From: Collinsella aerofaciens
GTDB lineage: Bacteria > Actinomycetota > Coriobacteriia > Coriobacteriales > Coriobacteriaceae
Assembly: GCF_015555045.1 (NCBI RefSeq)
Contig: NZ_JADNJQ010000023.1
Span: 1 to 34,545, forward strand
Length of the DNA stretch: 34,545 nucleotides
Direction of reading: 5' to 3'
A model generated the notes under the pieces. It ran no database searches and was not told the origin of the DNA. It saw only the letters and a program-made list of their open reading frames with translations. This document shows positions 32,578 through 34,545 of this stretch, piece by piece (position 1 is the stretch's first letter; the number at the start of each line of letters is the position of its first letter). The translations under genes and the position numbers were made by a program.

Positions 32578-34248
32578 CTAAACCTCCATGACGACCGGGA
32601 TGATCATCGGACGGGTGCGCGTACGGCTCCAGATAAAGTTAGAGAGCGAATCGCGCACGGCCTTGCGAATGGCATCGGAACCGCTGCTCGTAAAGCTAAA
32701 CTTGCCCTTCTCGATCGTCTTCATAATGGACGCGGAGGCATCCTCGGAGAACTGGTCGTCGATGGCAAACGAGACGCCGCGGCCCGAGAACTCGATGGCC
32801 TCGATCTTCTTGTGCTTGAGCGAGACGATGGCAACAGCGGTAACCATACCGTCGTTGGCGAGCTTCTGACGATCGCGCAGGACGATGGGGTCGGTATCGC
32901 CGATACGCAGGCCGTCGACGTAGACGACGCCGGACTCGACGGGCGTACCGCGTTTGACGATACCGCCGCGCATCTCGAGCGTGTCGCCGTTATCGAGGAT
33001 AAAGATGTGATCATCCTTGATGCCCATCTTACGAGCAAGCTGGGCATGGGCACGCAGATGCACGGCCTCGCCGTGAACCGGCATAAAGTAGGTGGGCTTG
33101 GCCATGGCCATCAGTAGCTTGAGTTCCTCCTGGCTACCGTGACCGGAGACGTGAACGAGAGCGCGGTTCTTATCCCACACGTCGCAGCCGAGCTTGGCTA
33201 GGCTGTTGACGACCTGCTGGACGGCTTTCTCGTTACCGGGGACCGGCGTTGCCGAGAGGATAACGGTATCGCCCTCGTGGATGGAGAGCGTCTTGTGCTC
33301 TCCGTTGGCCATGCGGGACAGGGCCGACAGCGGCTCGCCCTGCGAACCGGTGCACATGACGACGATCTTGTCGTCGGGCAGGTTATCGATATCGAAGGCA
33401 TCGATGATATCGGCATCGTCGATGTTGAGATAACCGAGTTCGCGCGCCACGCGGGTGTTGGTGAGCATGGAACGACCGGTCACGACGACCTTGCGGCCGC
33501 ACTTGCGGGCGGCGTCGCAGATCTGCTGCAGACGATGGATGTGGCTCGAGAACGACGCGACGAACACGCGGCCCGGAGCATTCTTGATGGCATGCAGCAG
33601 ATTGGGGCCAACCTCGGCCTCGGACTTGGTAAAGCCGGGGACCGTGGCGTTGGTGGAATCGGACAACAGCAGGTCGATGCCCTGCTTGGCAAAGCGGCTG
33701 ATAGCGGCATAATCGGGCGTGACGCCGTCGATAGGCGTCTGGTCGAGCTTAAAGTCGCCGGTGTGCATAACGGTGCCCTGGTTGGTGCGGATGAATACGC
33801 CCAGAGCGCCCGGGATGGAGTGCGTCATCGAGAAGAAGTCGAGCGAGATGCCACCGAGATTGACGTGGCTGCCGCCCTTGACCTCACGGAACTTGGGAGC
33901 GCGGATGCGGAACTCGGAGAGCTTGCCCTCGATAAAGCCGAGCGTCAGCTTGCTCGAGAAGATAGGCACCTTGTTGTTGAGGTCCTGCAGCAGATACGGA
34001 AGCGAACCGGTGTGGTCCTCGTGGCCGTGAGTGACGATGATGCCGCGGAGCTTTTCCTCGTTCTCCAGAACGTAGGTGTAATCCGGAAGCACCAGGTCGA
34101 TACCGGGCTGCGAGTCGTCGGGGAACATGAGACCAGCGTCGACGAGCACCATGTCGTCGCCGCACTCGAAGACCGTCATGTTCTTGCCGATGCCATCAAG
34201 GCCGCCGAGCGGGATGATCTTCAAGGGAGATGATTTTTTAGCTGCCAT
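32578..34248 (-). CDS. rnj: Ribonuclease J
   Basis: RNase J is a 5'-3' exo- and endoribonuclease of the metallo-beta-lactamase/beta-CASP family. The 556-residue protein has the zinc motif THGHEDH (H74, H76, D78, H79), HTGDFKLDQ, SDSTNA, the beta-CASP region (VVVTGRSM, CTGSQGEP) and HVSGHGSQEE, PVHGEAVHL. Length is typical. It starts the long minus-strand cluster and is 1 base from ftsK. With RNase Y at 21273, the cell has both major Gram-positive RNA-decay enzymes. GAAAGGA lies 14 bases upstream, further than usual. Confidence 0.96.
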   Translation of the reverse strand: MAAKKSSPLKIIPLGGLDGIGKNMTVFECGDDMVLVDAGLMFPDDSQPGIDLVLPDYTYVLENEEKLRGIIVTHGHEDHTGSLPYLLQDLNNKVPIFSSKLTLGFIEGKLSEFRIRAPKFREVKGGSHVNLGGISLDFFSMTHSIPGALGVFIRTNQGTVMHTGDFKLDQTPIDGVTPDYAAISRFAKQGIDLLLSDSTNATVPGFTKSEAEVGPNLLHAIKNAPGRVFVASFSSHIHRLQQICDAARKCGRKVVVTGRSMLTNTRVARELGYLNIDDADIIDAFDIDNLPDDKIVVMCTGSQGEPLSALSRMANGEHKTLSIHEGDTVILSATPVPGNEKAVQQVVNSLAKLGCDVWDKNRALVHVSGHGSQEELKLLMAMAKPTYFMPVHGEAVHLRAHAQLARKMGIKDDHIFILDNGDTLEMRGGIVKRGTPVESGVVYVDGLRIGDTDPIVLRDRQKLANDGMVTAVAIVSLKHKKIEAIEFSGRGVSFAIDDQFSEDASASIMKTIEKGKFSFTSSGSDAIRKAVRDSLSNFIWSRTRTRPMIIPVVMEV

Positions 34249-34545
34249 AGGTTAGTGTGGTTTCCTTTCTTCGAAACGGGTCTGGAACAACCGACGGGGC
34301 GCTTCTGGCAAACCGACCGCCGGGAACGTACAAACATGCATCGCAGAGTCGATGCAATAACCACAGTATGATACCCATTTGCACAACAACAGACCACCCA
34401 TGCATCAAAGCCCCATCTGAACTGGTCCATCCCGCCGGTCAGGGCTCAGCGGCCCCGGCACGGGCTAAGTTTCCTGCTCTACAGTCCTGCTCACGACGGA
34501 GGCCACATTAAGTGGCCTCCTGTTCGTGCGGAACTCGCGATAAAC
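34249..34545. other. Region upstream of rnj
   Basis: About 297 bases without a supported gene up to the window end. They should hold the rnj promoter; no clear -35/-10 pair was found. A hairpin lies at 34498-34520. Confidence 0.4.
34498..34520. terminator. Hairpin near window end
   Basis: GGAGGCCAC (34498-34506) and GTGGCCTCC (34512-34520) pair perfectly around ATTAA, with a weaker outer pairing of CACGA and TCGTG. It may end a gene outside the window. No strong T-run is seen. Confidence 0.5.

Noticed and set aside
33277-34233. 318-codon plus-strand frame opposite rnj
   Set aside because: It is antisense to RNase J and has no domain or ribosome site.

Overview
The window looks like chromosome from a Coriobacteriia species, most probably Collinsella or a close relative. 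The basis is an actinobacterial-style core gene set (GarA-like FHA protein plus MerR, LexA with a LysM partner, NrdR), a Firmicutes-like order around recA/rny/spoVS, and CGAAC-N4-GTTCG type SOS boxes. The genus is inferred from gene content and style, not from a database search.

Layout. Bases 1-4250 form an accessory-like stretch: small membrane proteins, a gene fragment, a 5'-truncated DnaQ-type exonuclease relic, several hairpins, and an operon (minus strand) with a fused permease-ATPase ABC transporter and a membrane-anchored protein. Bases 4251-8620 (plus strand) hold a CDP-alcohol phosphatidyltransferase, a GarA/OdhI-like FHA protein, an Rv1828-like MerR regulator, apt and a secreted NlpC/P60 hydrolase. 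Bases 8620-10430 hold a DegV fatty-acid-binding protein and, convergent to it, a DUF1836 putative regulator; both upstream regions carry the same 17-nt sequence. Next come trxB (minus) and, divergent, an MGDG-synthase-like glycosyltransferase. The convergent gap 12790-13243 contains three copies of a conserved core, two of them inside long foldback hairpins with unrelated arms. Bases 13244-16148 carry nrdR-dut (minus), a LysM membrane protein (minus), and lexA with an overlapping membrane acyltransferase-like gene (plus).

From 16133 to 34248 everything is on the minus strand. In transcription order: rnj, ftsK, rodZ-like, yajQ, rimO, pgsA, cinA C-domain, recA, recX, rny, a GHKL-type ATPase, spoVS, miaB, miaA, hflX. 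Many neighbours overlap by one base or lie within about 10 bases. This resembles the ftsK-pgsA-cinA-recA-rny-spoVS-miaB order of sporulating Firmicutes, although this lineage is not known to sporulate.

How it works together. The long cluster joins RNA decay (RNase J, RNase Y), tRNA and ribosome modification (MiaA, MiaB, RimO), chromosome segregation and shape (FtsK, RodZ), phospholipid synthesis (PgsA) and recombination (RecA, RecX). LexA sites sit in the promoter spacers of recA and the LysM gene and lie upstream of lexA, giving a small SOS circuit with a likely division inhibitor. No tRNA, rRNA, CRISPR array, insertion sequence or complete prophage was seen. The most unusual items are the foldback repeats at 12800-13209, the shared DegV/DUF1836 operator, a triplicated motif upstream of pgsA, and the GHKL ATPase between rny and spoVS.
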